Assembly (NCBI GenBank): GCA_020161835.1
Contig: JAIUNL010000007.1
Location: forward strand, 121,983 to 185,982
DNA length: 64,000 bases
Reading direction: 5' to 3'
Source of the DNA: Bacteroidota bacterium
Lineage (GTDB): Bacteria > Bacteroidota > JABWAT01
Shown here: piece after piece, positions 1 to 9,026 of the stretch
How positions within the stretch are numbered: the first letter of the stretch is position 1
How the letters are laid out: the number at the start of each line of letters is the position of its first letter
Notes under the pieces: model-generated
The model's database searches: none
What the model saw: the letters and a program-made list of their open reading frames with translations, nothing else
What the model was told of the DNA's origin: nothing
Program-made: the position numbers and the translations under genes

Positions 1-501
1 CGGAAAAACAGTGACAATCCATGCCGGAATCTGAAAGTTGATGGGTCGTAAAACAATTCCCCGGTCGGTGGCAATCTGGCTTTCCGGACTGAGAAAGAAA
101 TTAATGTCAGAGCCTAGTTCAGAGGCAATTATTTGTGCCTGATCCGCTGTAAATAATTCTGGCCATTTCATCAAAGCAAAACGGATAACACCTGCAGCAT
201 CTGAAGAACCGCCACCCAGGCCAGCACCATGCGGAATGTTTTTTGTCAGATGAACTGAAAAATGAAACGGCTGATGAGTGGCCTGTTCAACCTTTCTGAT
301 TGCTTTTACGACCAGATTGTCTTCACCGGTTGGAAGGGAAGGATCAGAACAGGAGAATGTGAATTTATCTGCATCCAAAAAGGACAATTCATCGAACCAA
401 TTCAGGTAACAAAATACCGATTCAATGTTGTGATAACCATCCGACCGGCGTTCCAGAATTCTTAATCCCAGATTTATTTTTGCGAAAGCCTTGAAAATCA
501 T
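1..501 (-). CDS. ispE: 4-diphosphocytidyl-2-C-methyl-D-erythritol kinase, N-terminal part
   Basis: This is the fourth enzyme of the non-mevalonate (MEP) isoprenoid pathway, a cytoplasmic GHMP kinase that phosphorylates CDP-methylerythritol using ATP. The protein starts MIFKAFAKINLGLRIL, the usual IspE opening with the substrate-binding AKINL segment. Around residue 90 it carries the glycine/serine-rich ATP loop PHGAGLGGGSSDAAG. The gene runs off the left edge, so only 167 codons of the usual 270-300 are present. It is transcribed divergently from the symporter gene at 584. The start ATG (complement of 499-501) is the first one before the conserved AKINL motif. The identification is firm. Confidence 0.93.
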   Translation of the reverse strand, partial: MIFKAFAKINLGLRILERRSDGYHNIESVFCYLNWFDELSFLDADKFTFSCSDPSLPTGEDNLVVKAIRKVEQATHQPFHFSVHLTKNIPHGAGLGGGSSDAAGVIRFALMKWPELFTADQAQIIASELGSDINFFLSPESQIATDRGIVLRPINFQIPAWIVTVFP

Positions 502-583
502 TTTATCTTCGTTGATTGTTTTTTCCAAAAGTAAGTGACTGATTGCTACTTTTCATTTTAATTTAAAAAAATCCGGCAGGTTT

Positions 584-1873
584 ATGTCTAAATTCCCCAA
601 ACTGAAACTCCATTGGAAAATCCTGATTGGTATGATATTGGGTGCGGTTGTTGGCGTTATTGCCAATGAAATGGGCTTTGCCTGGGTTGTAAGCAGCTAT
701 ATTAAACCAGTCGGATCTTTATTTATCCGACTTATATCCATGACAGCGGTTCCTCTGGTATTGGCATCGCTGATTGTTGGTGTAGCCTCGATGAAAGATC
801 TTAAAAAACTTTCCAGAATCGGTTCCAAAACCATGGCTTTTTATATCGCCACAACTATGGTTGCCATTACGATTGGTTTGGTTTTGGCAAATCTGATTCG
901 CCCGGGTGAAGGATTGGATGAAAAAGTAAAGGAACAGCTTCGTTCAGACTATTCTGGCATTGTTGACTCCAAAATCAGTAAAACTGCAGAAGTAAGTATC
1001 ACCCAGCAAATACTTGATATTGTACCCTTGAATCCGTTCAATTCGTTGGCTACCGAACGGGGTGAAATGTTACAGATTGTATTTTTTGCACTTCTGCTTG
1101 GTATTGCATTGAATATGGTTTTACCAGAAAAATCTCAACCGGTAATCCGTTTTTTTGACGGATTGACGGATGCTATGATCAAGATTATTGAAATGGTGAT
1201 GAAAATTGCACCCTACGGCGTTTTTGCCTTGATTGCCGCCGTTATTGCTGATTTTGGGTTTGAAATTCTTCAACCACTCGGTAAATATTTCTTTGCAGTT
1301 ATTTTAGGTCTTTTCCTTCACGTTGCAATTGTGTATGCGCCAATGATTGCATTTTTGTCAAAGTTAACGGTCAAGAAATTTTTCAAAGCTCTTTCTGAAG
1401 TACAACTTGTTGCCTTCAGTTCATCAAGTTCTGCAGCTACACTTGCGGTAAATATGGATGTGTGCCAGAAAAAATTGGGAATTAAAGAGGAAGTAACCGG
1501 GTTTGTACTTCCGTTGGGGGCTACCATCAATATGGATGGAACAGCACTTTATCAGGGAGTTGCTGCCGTTTTTATTGCACAGGTTTACGGAATCCCACTT
1601 CATTGGACTGAACAGCTTACCATCATTCTCACAGCAACTCTGGCTTCAATTGGAACCGCTGCTGTGCCGGGTGTTGGTATGATCATGCTCGTCATTGTTT
1701 TGCAGTCAGTTCACATCCCACCAGAAGGAATTGCCCTGATTTTTGGTGTTGACCGGGTTTTGGACATGCTTAGAACCACTGTTAATGTTACCGGTGATGC
1801 AGTTGTTGCTTCAGTAATTGCAACTCAGGAAGATTTGTTTGAAAACCAGCCAGGTGAAAATGTTTCAGCTTAA
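584..1873 (+). CDS. Dicarboxylate/glutamate:cation symporter (DAACS/GltP type)
   Basis: This inner-membrane secondary transporter of the glutamate/aspartate/C4-dicarboxylate:Na+ or H+ symporter family has 429 residues and about eight hydrophobic segments plus re-entrant hairpins. The serine-rich hairpin-1 tip (AFSSSSSAATLAVNMD) and the NMDGT motif at residues 316-320 are intact. The TM8 substrate/cation motif DRVLDMLRTTVNVTGD begins at residue 390, giving D390, D394, R397, T398, N401 and D405, the residues that bind amino-acid substrate in the archaeal homologue GltPh. The arginine at 397 favours an acidic amino acid over a neutral one. Its 3' end overlaps the start of the next gene by 14 bases. 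The exact substrate is inferred. Confidence 0.93.
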   Translation: MSKFPKLKLHWKILIGMILGAVVGVIANEMGFAWVVSSYIKPVGSLFIRLISMTAVPLVLASLIVGVASMKDLKKLSRIGSKTMAFYIATTMVAITIGLVLANLIRPGEGLDEKVKEQLRSDYSGIVDSKISKTAEVSITQQILDIVPLNPFNSLATERGEMLQIVFFALLLGIALNMVLPEKSQPVIRFFDGLTDAMIKIIEMVMKIAPYGVFALIAAVIADFGFEILQPLGKYFFAVILGLFLHVAIVYAPMIAFLSKLTVKKFFKALSEVQLVAFSSSSSAATLAVNMDVCQKKLGIKEEVTGFVLPLGATINMDGTALYQGVAAVFIAQVYGIPLHWTEQLTIILTATLASIGTAAVPGVGMIMLVIVLQSVHIPPEGIALIFGVDRVLDMLRTTVNVTGDAVVASVIATQEDLFENQPGENVSA

Positions 1874-3380
1874 AATTGGTGTACTACTAGCCTTTTTGTT
1901 TTTTGTTCCTTTTTCCGGCAGGCAATCCCTTCTTGCTGCCGGCTATCTGCCGGGGTTTAGTCTGCCTCCGTTTGAAACAGTAAGAACAACAATACTCAAA
2001 TTTGATTTTAAGGGCGCAGAAAAACTACTTCCCGTTCGGCCATTAAAAGGACAGGCAGAAGGAATTCGCCTTTTTTATTTTATGCAGATTGCCGCCTGGC
2101 AATATTTGCTGACTGAGGATCCGGGTCATTTGGCAAAATTTGAAGCAGCCTGGGAATTGATGAATGATTATGCCGAAGCTTTGCCGGAAAATGATGAAGT
2201 GTTATTTCTGAAAGGGGAGGGTACACTCTGGAGAGCTATTGTTCAGATCAGAAAAAATGATTTTATTTCAGCTGCCTGGAATGCAAGATCAGCATATAAG
2301 TTTTACGAATCTGCTTACGAGTTAAATCCGGGAAATCCGGATCTGTTAAAAGGGTTGGGCATTTTTCACTTTATGGTTGGGAATGTTCCATCCCGATTTT
2401 CCTGGTTGGTAAACATTACCGGTTTTACCGGGTCAATGTCTTTGGGTCGTACTGAGTTGCAGAAGGCCGCTGACAATGGAACTATTACCTCTGATGAAGC
2501 CATGTTTTTTCTTGCCAGCATTGAACTCTTTGTAGACAAAGATCCCCTCAGGTCAATGAAGAAGCTTAATATTCTTTTGGAAAAATATCCTGAAAACGGT
2601 GTTTTCCTTTTAGTGAAGTCGGTTGCACTCCAGCGAAACCGGGACGTCAGAGAATCAGTTGTTCTGATGGAAAGTAAATATCAGTCCATCAAAAATTCAT
2701 CACCTGTTTTTGCTGACCAGGTACTGTTCAGGATTGCAGAAGGCTATTATTTCCTGAATCAGTTTGACAAAGCAATTCCGCTTTTTAACGAATTTCTTGA
2801 TGGTTACAAAACAAAAACGATTCTGACACTTGCCCGATTCCGGTTGGGTTTGTCGTATGAACTTTCGGGACAGCATGAAAAAGCCAGTCAATGGTTTAAA
2901 CTGCTTGAACCCCGTGAGAATAATGATTTTGAAAGCTATGCTGCCGCTGAAGGCAAAAAATGGATTAACCGGTCAATGACCCCTGCTGAAAAATCACTTT
3001 GGCTGGGCAGAAATACGTTTGATTCCGGCGATTTTAACGGTGCTCTTCAGTTGTTAACTGAAGCAAAAAAACTGGCCGGACAGGATAGTGATCTTGCCGG
3101 GGAGGCAGATTACAGAATCGGCCGGGTTTACGAAGAAAGCCGGCAGCCTGAACTTGCTTTGGTACACTATAAACTTTCCGAAAAGGCTGTTTACAAACAG
3201 GAAAAATGGCTTGTACCTTATTCAATCTTCCAACAGTCAAAAATTCACCTCGCTTCCGGAAAAAAAACTGAGGCTATTGCCCTGTTAAGAAAGGCATCAG
3301 ATCTCGATGATCATGTCTTTGCAAACTCAATGGCAAGAGAAATTGAAACTGAACTTAAGAAACTCGGAGTTGATCCTTGA
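1860..3380 (+). CDS. Secreted tetratricopeptide-repeat protein
   Basis: This is a 506-residue protein with an N-terminal signal peptide (MFQLKIGVLLAFLFFVPFSG) followed by helical repeats of the TPR type through most of its length. Examples are around residues 220-330 (repeated patterns such as DQVLFRIAEGYYFLNQFDKA) and 400-495. I chose the ATG at 1860: it is preceded by an AGGTGA ribosome site and directly gives a signal sequence. It overlaps the symporter stop, suggesting translational coupling. It is probably periplasmic or outer-membrane associated. TPR proteins act as scaffolds; no enzymatic motif is visible, so the partner is unknown. The next gene overlaps its stop codon. Confidence 0.8.
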   Translation: MFQLKIGVLLAFLFFVPFSGRQSLLAAGYLPGFSLPPFETVRTTILKFDFKGAEKLLPVRPLKGQAEGIRLFYFMQIAAWQYLLTEDPGHLAKFEAAWELMNDYAEALPENDEVLFLKGEGTLWRAIVQIRKNDFISAAWNARSAYKFYESAYELNPGNPDLLKGLGIFHFMVGNVPSRFSWLVNITGFTGSMSLGRTELQKAADNGTITSDEAMFFLASIELFVDKDPLRSMKKLNILLEKYPENGVFLLVKSVALQRNRDVRESVVLMESKYQSIKNSSPVFADQVLFRIAEGYYFLNQFDKAIPLFNEFLDGYKTKTILTLARFRLGLSYELSGQHEKASQWFKLLEPRENNDFESYAAAEGKKWINRSMTPAEKSLWLGRNTFDSGDFNGALQLLTEAKKLAGQDSDLAGEADYRIGRVYEESRQPELALVHYKLSEKAVYKQEKWLVPYSIFQQSKIHLASGKKTEAIALLRKASDLDDHVFANSMAREIETELKKLGVDP

Positions 3381-4084
3381 TAAAGTCCCCGTTCGTTTTT
3401 TTTGATCTGGATAACACGCTAATTGATCACACCCATGCCGAAACAGCTGCACTTCATTCAACTTATCTTGATATTTTAGGCTCCGCAGATGGATTTGATG
3501 AATTCCGGTTGGCATATCACACCATTAATTTGAGATTATGGGATGCCTACAGCCATTCCAGAATTTCAAAAGATGATGTGAAATTTGGCCGGTTTGATGA
3601 AAGTGTGGGTCAGCTAACTTCAGATAAAGTCATTATTGATAATTTTACTGCCTTGTATTATGAAAATTATGTCAGGTTCTGGAAAGCAATTCCGGGTGCC
3701 GATGACGCCATTAAATTTGTGAAAAATGCCGGTTTCAGAGTTGGCGTTCTTTCAAACGGTTTTATTGAACTTCAATATCTGAAAATCGAAAAAATGGGGT
3801 GGACTGATTTGTTTGAAACTGTTGTTTTAAGTGAAGAAGCCGGCGTTCAAAAACCGTATCCGGGAATATTCAGATTTGCTGAAGAAAAAACCGGGTTGCC
3901 TCCCGATAATCATTTATATATCGGCGATTCGATTGAGACTGATATCAAAGGAGCCGTTTCGGCCGGATGGAAGAGTGTTTTCTTTGACTTTTCCGGGCAA
4001 TCACGGCAAAGCGATCTTGCTGAATTTAACATAAATTCCTGGTCAGAATTTCCGGAAAAATTTTCCCGGTTTGCAGGTTTATAA
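3377..4084 (+). CDS. HAD-family hydrolase, YjjG-like nucleotidase
   Basis: This is a cytoplasmic haloacid-dehalogenase phosphatase of 235 residues. HAD motif I is FFDLDNT near residues 8-14 (nucleophile D10, acid D12), motif II is VLSNGF, the motif III lysine lies in GVQKPYPGIF, and motif IV is YIGDSIETDIKG. The helical cap between motifs I and II, and overall similarity to the YjjG/YfnB group, suggest a 5'-nucleotidase acting on (non-canonical) nucleoside monophosphates. The substrate is inferred. Translation starts at TTG, which overlaps the previous TGA stop. A GGAG sequence eight bases upstream supports this start. Confidence 0.82.
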   Translation: MIKSPFVFFDLDNTLIDHTHAETAALHSTYLDILGSADGFDEFRLAYHTINLRLWDAYSHSRISKDDVKFGRFDESVGQLTSDKVIIDNFTALYYENYVRFWKAIPGADDAIKFVKNAGFRVGVLSNGFIELQYLKIEKMGWTDLFETVVLSEEAGVQKPYPGIFRFAEEKTGLPPDNHLYIGDSIETDIKGAVSAGWKSVFFDFSGQSRQSDLAEFNINSWSEFPEKFSRFAGL

Positions 4085-4109
4085 TTTTTTTTGAACTGAA
4101 ACAAAACCC

Positions 4110-5504
4110 ATGATTCCATTTTTTTCACCCTTAACCGGGAAGGCAGATGTTGCTGCAGATTTTGTGATCAGGCATTTGAATGCTCTGTTCAATATTGAAA
4201 AACTGGAACGGGTTTCGGCACTTGAAATTTCTGAAGATCTGGTTGTGGTTTGGGACTACAAGGAAGAAGAAAAAAAATATCTCAAACTTCCATGTTTACT
4301 TTTCATTCCGTTCAGCAGGGAAGCAGAACAACTTTGGTTTCGAAAACAACGTGTAAATCTCCAGAAAGTTCAGAATTACCGAATCAGGGAGCAGGATCTG
4401 CTCTGTCTTTTTCCGGTTAACCGGCAATCGGCACAGGCAGCTGAAATATCAGGAGAATCTGTTCTTTTTCAGGCTGACCTGATTTCTCAGCTTTTTGTAT
4501 TGCTGACCGGTTGGGATGAACAGTTTTCTGATAAGGATAAGCTGAACCGGGTTGTTTTTAAGAATTCGCTGATTGATAAACTTGGCCTGATAAACCGTGC
4601 TCTTGCTGATGAAACCTGCGCAGCCATCATGAACGGATTTCAGGCACTTGGCATTCCGGAATCGTTCAGTTTTTATGACGGATTTTCCTGGCAGATTACC
4701 TTCACCCACGATCTTGATCATCTCAAAAAATGGACACCCGGGTATTTTTCACGGAAATTGCTTCAGTCATGGTCATCGTTCAAAGAACTGCAAGCATTAG
4801 CAACTGAGTTTAAAACTTCCTTCAGTGAAAAAGATCCGTATGAAACAGCACTCGAAGAGATCCGAACTTATAATAACGAACACAAAGTAAACCCGATCTA
4901 TTTTCTTCGTTCCGGCAAAAGTGATAAACGGGATTCCCAAATTTCTTTCAAACATGACCTGATTGCCAAGTTGGTTGAGGATTCAAAAACCGGTTTGTGC
5001 CGGCTTGGCATCCATCCGACAATCAAATCAGCATCTGATCCTGAACAATTTTATAAAGACTGGCAAGAACTTTCTTCGGCTATTCCTTCTGCCGAGCGGG
5101 TAAACCGCCAGCACTTTCTGATGTTTGATCCTGAACTTACTCCATCTGTTCATCGTGATTTGAGGATTGAAGAAGATTATACAATTGGATTCCACGACCA
5201 CGAAGGGTTTCGCCGGGCATCAGTTCACCCGTTCAAGGGATTTGATTTTAAGACATGGTCACTCACAGAAACCACCTACATTCCACTTATTGCTATGGAT
5301 GCAACGTTTACCGATTACAGAAAATTGTCTTCGGTAGAAGCCAATCAGGCCACAGAACTGCTTTTAAAGGAAGTTAAAACCTGGCAAGGTCATGTTTCTA
5401 TTTTGTTTCACAATTCATTTACCCGGGGTGAAAATCCTGACTGGTGGCAATGGTATGAATTGGCCGTTCAATTTTCCATACGTAATCATGCGTTACTGAA
5501 ATAA
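4110..5504 (+). CDS. Polysaccharide-deacetylase-like protein
   Basis: This 464-residue cytoplasmic-looking protein has no signal peptide. The second half resembles the NodB/polysaccharide deacetylase barrel. It has TFTHDLDHLKKW (an Asp-rich first motif with D and H ligands) near residue 203, RLGIHPTIKS near residue 294, and GFHDHEGFRRASVHPFKG near residue 360. The first half is typical of long deacetylase-like proteins found beside surface polysaccharide genes in Bacteroidota-type genomes. The gene sits five bases before a polysaccharide flippase, so a role in making or modifying an exported glycan is likely. The actual substrate cannot be read from sequence. It begins after a short gap following the HAD gene. 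Confidence 0.65.
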   Translation: MIPFFSPLTGKADVAADFVIRHLNALFNIEKLERVSALEISEDLVVVWDYKEEEKKYLKLPCLLFIPFSREAEQLWFRKQRVNLQKVQNYRIREQDLLCLFPVNRQSAQAAEISGESVLFQADLISQLFVLLTGWDEQFSDKDKLNRVVFKNSLIDKLGLINRALADETCAAIMNGFQALGIPESFSFYDGFSWQITFTHDLDHLKKWTPGYFSRKLLQSWSSFKELQALATEFKTSFSEKDPYETALEEIRTYNNEHKVNPIYFLRSGKSDKRDSQISFKHDLIAKLVEDSKTGLCRLGIHPTIKSASDPEQFYKDWQELSSAIPSAERVNRQHFLMFDPELTPSVHRDLRIEEDYTIGFHDHEGFRRASVHPFKGFDFKTWSLTETTYIPLIAMDATFTDYRKLSSVEANQATELLLKEVKTWQGHVSILFHNSFTRGENPDWWQWYELAVQFSIRNHALLK

Positions 5505-5508
5505 TCTG

Positions 5509-6972
5509 ATGTCACTTTCACGGATATTTTCTCATTTCTTGTTCAAAACTGGTGCAGAGGCTATTTCACGTCTTGCCATGTTTTATGTCATTCTCATGCT
5601 GACGTCCCGGATGGGAGCTGAAGGTTACGGAGCATGGTCATCTGTTTACAGTTTTCTTTCCCTTTTTATAGTCATTGCAGATTTAGGACTGAACCTGGTT
5701 CTGGTAAGGGATGTAAATCAGGCACCAGAAAAATTCCCGCTTTATTCCCGAAAATTGCTAAGAGCAAAATTATTTCTTTCTCTGGCTTTTGGCGGATTGG
5801 CTCTGAGTTCCTCCTTTTTAATTTCCTGGACACAGTCTGAACAAACATTGATTTATGCCATGACGGGGTTTCTCATTACCGGAACCTGGGTTGAATTCGT
5901 ACAGCATTTACTCTGGTCCAAAGACGATCAACGGGTTGAATCGATTGTTAAAACAGGAAACCGGTTATTGGTCGCCATAGGTTCAGTTGCCGGAATTTTG
6001 CAAAATTCAATGGAACTGGCCTTGTATTACTCGATAATTGCCAATCTGTTAACAGTTGGTTTTGGTTGGATTCGTGTGATGAAACATAAGTCAATTCAAC
6101 TTGCAAATAGTGAAAAACCGGTATTTCTCTGGAAGGACGTCTGGGCAAAAGCCCTCCCGGTTTCTCTTACTGCTTTTCTTGTTGTTCTTTACCTTCGGGT
6201 TGATGTGGTTATGCTGAAATTTTTCAGGGACGATCTTGCAGAAATCGGGCAATATACAGCCGTCATGAAAATTCAGGATTTGGTTCACACCGTAGCCGTT
6301 ATTGGATTGGCAGCACTTTTCCCAACTTTAAACCGGCTGTGGGCACGTGACCGTAAAAAATTGCCAGATCTGCTTTCCAAAGTTTTGAAATATGTTTTAC
6401 TTTTTACCACTGCAGTTGCAGTTGGTGGGTTTTTAACTGCGCCAGATTTACTTCCTGTTATTTTCGGACCTCAATTTTCAGACGGAGCAGGTTTTGCCAG
6501 AATTCTCTGGTGGGGACTTATTCCAATGGGCATGAATCTCATTTTTTTAAATCTTTTGCTTATTGCCGGAAAAACAAAACTTAACCTGATATTTACCCTG
6601 ATAAGTGTTTCTGTTAATGTTGTGGTTAACCTGCTCTTGATTCCAGATTATGGAGCAATCGGTGCAGCCTGGGCAACTCTTATTGCAGAATGGGTATTGT
6701 GGCTTTTACTGATTATTAACATCAGGGCGGTGGTCGCTTTTCGTTTCAAAATTGGTTTCAGGTGGAAATGGTTTGTGCCTGTTTTAGCAATGGCGGGTTT
6801 GCTCATTCTGACCGATCACTGGCCGGTTATCACACGTGTTGTTGCTGGCGGGTTTGTATTTCTGGCTTCACTGTTTTCTTTTCGGATTGCAGATAAAATG
6901 GAAATGAGTGAGTTGAAAAATCTGGTCGAAGAACCGGGACAGGAAAGAGGATTACCCGATGCCACCAATTAA
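5509..6972 (+). CDS. Polysaccharide flippase (Wzx/MATE-type)
   Basis: This is an integral inner-membrane protein of 487 residues with about 12-14 hydrophobic helices. The opening SRIFSHFLFKTGAEAISRLAM is typical of Wzx/MVF-superfamily polysaccharide exporters, which flip lipid-linked oligosaccharides to the periplasm. The C-terminal tail is charged and cytoplasmic. It starts five bases after the deacetylase-like gene and its end overlaps the HAD-IB gene by 14 bases, so the three appear co-transcribed. No glycosyltransferase or Wzy polymerase is present nearby. The glycan may therefore be assembled by genes elsewhere. Confidence 0.85.
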   Translation: MSLSRIFSHFLFKTGAEAISRLAMFYVILMLTSRMGAEGYGAWSSVYSFLSLFIVIADLGLNLVLVRDVNQAPEKFPLYSRKLLRAKLFLSLAFGGLALSSSFLISWTQSEQTLIYAMTGFLITGTWVEFVQHLLWSKDDQRVESIVKTGNRLLVAIGSVAGILQNSMELALYYSIIANLLTVGFGWIRVMKHKSIQLANSEKPVFLWKDVWAKALPVSLTAFLVVLYLRVDVVMLKFFRDDLAEIGQYTAVMKIQDLVHTVAVIGLAALFPTLNRLWARDRKKLPDLLSKVLKYVLLFTTAVAVGGFLTAPDLLPVIFGPQFSDGAGFARILWWGLIPMGMNLIFLNLLLIAGKTKLNLIFTLISVSVNVVVNLLLIPDYGAIGAAWATLIAEWVLWLLLIINIRAVVAFRFKIGFRWKWFVPVLAMAGLLILTDHWPVITRVVAGGFVFLASLFSFRIADKMEMSELKNLVEEPGQERGLPDATN

Positions 6973-7561
6973 TTCTTTGGCACTTTTTGATTTTGATGGA
7001 ACGATTACCCGGAAGGATAGCCTTACCCATGCTTTGAAAGTTATTTTTCCTGCCTGGCGGTTCTGGTTGGGATGGTTTTTAATGGTGCCGGTCATCATTG
7101 TCTGGAAGTTAAACCTGATAACCAATCATAGGGCAAAGGAATTGGTTTTAATCCATTTCTTCAAAGGGATGAGTGAGCATCAGTTTATTCAATCAGCAAA
7201 ATCGTACAGTCTTGAAAAAATCCCCGGAATTCTAAGGCCGGATGCAATGGAAAAGTTAAACTGGCATTTGCAGCAGGGACACGAGGTTTGGGTGGTGACG
7301 GCTTCAATTGATTTGTGGCTGAAACCGTGGACAGATAGTTTGGGGGTAAACCTGATTTCGACGACCATGGAAGTGAAAAACGGAAAAATGACCGGTAAAC
7401 TTTCAACTCCGAATAATTTTGGTCCTGAAAAAGCAAGACGGATCCGTGAAGTTATCGATCTCACCAGATTTAACGATATTTATGCTTATGGCGATACAGA
7501 AGGTGACCGGGAAATGTTGGCTCTGGCAACTTTTCCGAATTACCGTGTTTTTAAGGGATGA
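6959..7561 (+). CDS. HAD-IB family phosphatase (SerB/PSP-like)
   Basis: This 200-residue protein has HAD motif I ALFDFDGTITRKDSL near residues 8-22. It has motif II VWVVTASIDLWL near residue 105, with Ser/Thr after the strand as in phosphoserine-phosphatase relatives. Motif III/IV is YAYGDTEGDREML near residue 178. Between motifs I and II is a hydrophobic stretch (WRFWLGWFLMVPVIIVW), typical of the HAD-IB subfamily, which could associate with membrane. A lipid or phosphorylated sugar substrate is possible given the flippase gene it overlaps, but this is inference. The start ATG lies inside the end of the flippase gene. Confidence 0.78.
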   Translation: MPPINSLALFDFDGTITRKDSLTHALKVIFPAWRFWLGWFLMVPVIIVWKLNLITNHRAKELVLIHFFKGMSEHQFIQSAKSYSLEKIPGILRPDAMEKLNWHLQQGHEVWVVTASIDLWLKPWTDSLGVNLISTTMEVKNGKMTGKLSTPNNFGPEKARRIREVIDLTRFNDIYAYGDTEGDREMLALATFPNYRVFKG

Positions 7562-7650
7562 CTTGTGGTATGTGATAGGTGGTAGGTGGTCATGAGCCGT
7601 TGTCCTAGACCGATGAGGGAATTTGGATGGGGTGGTTTTTACTCAGCATT

Positions 7651-7678
7651 GATCACCTGTCACTTGTCACTTGTCACC
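7651..7678. repeat. Heptamer repeat, minus-strand unit AGTGACA
   Basis: Four near-identical 7-base units lie here. Two exact TGTCACT copies span 7658-7671 and are flanked by TGTCACC and GATCACC. Read on the minus strand the unit is AGTGACA. The array lies in the 175-base gap between the HAD-IB gene and the next gene. It belongs to the AGTNNNA heptamer pattern seen in four other gaps of this window. Confidence 0.7.
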
Positions 7679-7736
7679 GATTTATCCGATATTTGATGAA
7701 TTATAAATCCTGGAAAATCAGGAAAAAGGGAAATAA

Positions 7737-8513
7737 ATGGTTTTCGTTGTTTCAATTCTTGTTTTAGGATTACTGGTTATCGGGTATTGGCTGTACAGAA
7801 GCCGTCAGATCAGCAGGTTAGAGGAAAATGAAATTTCCCATTTCTCAGATCTTGGGTTTGTAGATTTCCATCTTGAATCTACCTGGACAACACTTTCAAA
7901 ACGTATGGAAACTGAAGGCATTTCGTTTGGAATCTGGAAAAAACTTGAAATCGGCAATGGAATTGAATTGTGGGGAATTCCGGAAAAGGGTGTTTTCTCT
8001 GTTTTTTCTCCCTTTTTCCGGTCAGATAAATTCCCGGCAGAATCTGTTAAAACCGTAACCAGCGACCTGGGTGACGGATTTGAAGTTCTTAAAGTAAAAG
8101 ACCAGACTCTGGTTACCGAGAAAATTCCATTTACTCCGCACAAGTCAGGTGACGTTTACCTGACGGCATTTGCCATTGAACTGACAGCTTACGACAGCAT
8201 TGAAATGTACGAAAGTCAGGTTCGGGCTTCGTTCCAGAAACAGTTAATTTCTCTTTCTGTTTTAAAAATGGAAGAGTTTGGTGAGCATTGGACGCCTTCT
8301 GCAGATGCTGTTTTTTCCGGTTTGGTTTCAGATTATGACAAGATGATCAACCCTGAAACGAATAAGGAATTCTGGCTGATCCGGGTGGATACCGGGGATG
8401 GTTTTACTTTGCCTATTGTTGCAGATCCGCGTTTGCTTGACCGTTTCCCGCAAAAGAAAAATGTGCTCGTCGGGCAGGTTTACCTGCTTTCATCTGAAAC
8501 TGAAAGGACTTAA
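7737..8513 (+). CDS. Membrane-anchored protein of unknown function
   Basis: This is a 258-residue protein with one N-terminal transmembrane helix (VFVVSILVLGLLVIGYWLY) followed by a soluble domain. I do not recognise the domain, and no catalytic motif or metal-binding signature is visible. The ATG is preceded by AAAGGGA, a plausible ribosome site. The next gene starts two bases after its stop, so it is probably co-expressed with the DinB-like protein and the dipeptidase. The orientation of the soluble part cannot be decided from sequence alone. Confidence 0.6.
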   Translation: MVFVVSILVLGLLVIGYWLYRSRQISRLEENEISHFSDLGFVDFHLESTWTTLSKRMETEGISFGIWKKLEIGNGIELWGIPEKGVFSVFSPFFRSDKFPAESVKTVTSDLGDGFEVLKVKDQTLVTEKIPFTPHKSGDVYLTAFAIELTAYDSIEMYESQVRASFQKQLISLSVLKMEEFGEHWTPSADAVFSGLVSDYDKMINPETNKEFWLIRVDTGDGFTLPIVADPRLLDRFPQKKNVLVGQVYLLSSETERT

Positions 8514-8515
8514 AA

Positions 8516-9019
8516 ATGGCGTTTCCTGACATAAACGTGAAAACACTTGATTTTAATACACCCATGGAAGCCGTGACTGTCTTTCTTCAGGAATCATCAG
8601 AAGCCCGGCATTTTTTTCTGGATAACCGTGAGAAACTTGAAAAAGCTGTTCCACCTGAAGGTAAATGGACGGCCATTCAGGTTTTGGCTCATTTGAATTA
8701 TTGGGAAGACTGGATGTATTATAACCGGTTTCTTCCGCTTGAAATAAAAGCAAAAGATCTCCCGTTATCAAATTGGGAAGAGAAAAATGCTGAATCTATT
8801 GAAACCGGCGGAAAGTCATACCTTTGGCTGCTCGATTCCTGGGTTGCCCGCAGAAAAAGACTGGTTAACTTTCTGGGTCATCAGGAAGATCCGGTTTGGA
8901 ACTGGAAAGCAAAGCATGAAAAATATGGCCGGACTGATTTCTTTTTTTGGGTTTCTGACATGATCGAACACGACTGCACCCACGGTAAATCACTCCGGAA
9001 TCAGCTTATCAACCTTTGA
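8516..9019 (+). CDS. DinB/YfiT-superfamily protein
   Basis: This 167-residue helical protein has the metal-site pattern of the DinB four-helix-bundle superfamily. One histidine lies in VLAHLNYWEDWMYYN near residue 60. Two histidines lie in the C-terminal helix MIEHDCTHGKSLRNQL near residues 145-160. Members are metal-dependent, often thiol-dependent, transferases or damage-inducible proteins of unclear substrate. The gene starts two bases after the previous stop and ends seven bases before pepQ, so it sits in a short operon. Its exact function is unknown. Confidence 0.75.
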   Translation: MAFPDINVKTLDFNTPMEAVTVFLQESSEARHFFLDNREKLEKAVPPEGKWTAIQVLAHLNYWEDWMYYNRFLPLEIKAKDLPLSNWEEKNAESIETGGKSYLWLLDSWVARRKRLVNFLGHQEDPVWNWKAKHEKYGRTDFFFWVSDMIEHDCTHGKSLRNQLINL

Positions 9020-9026
9020 GGATACC

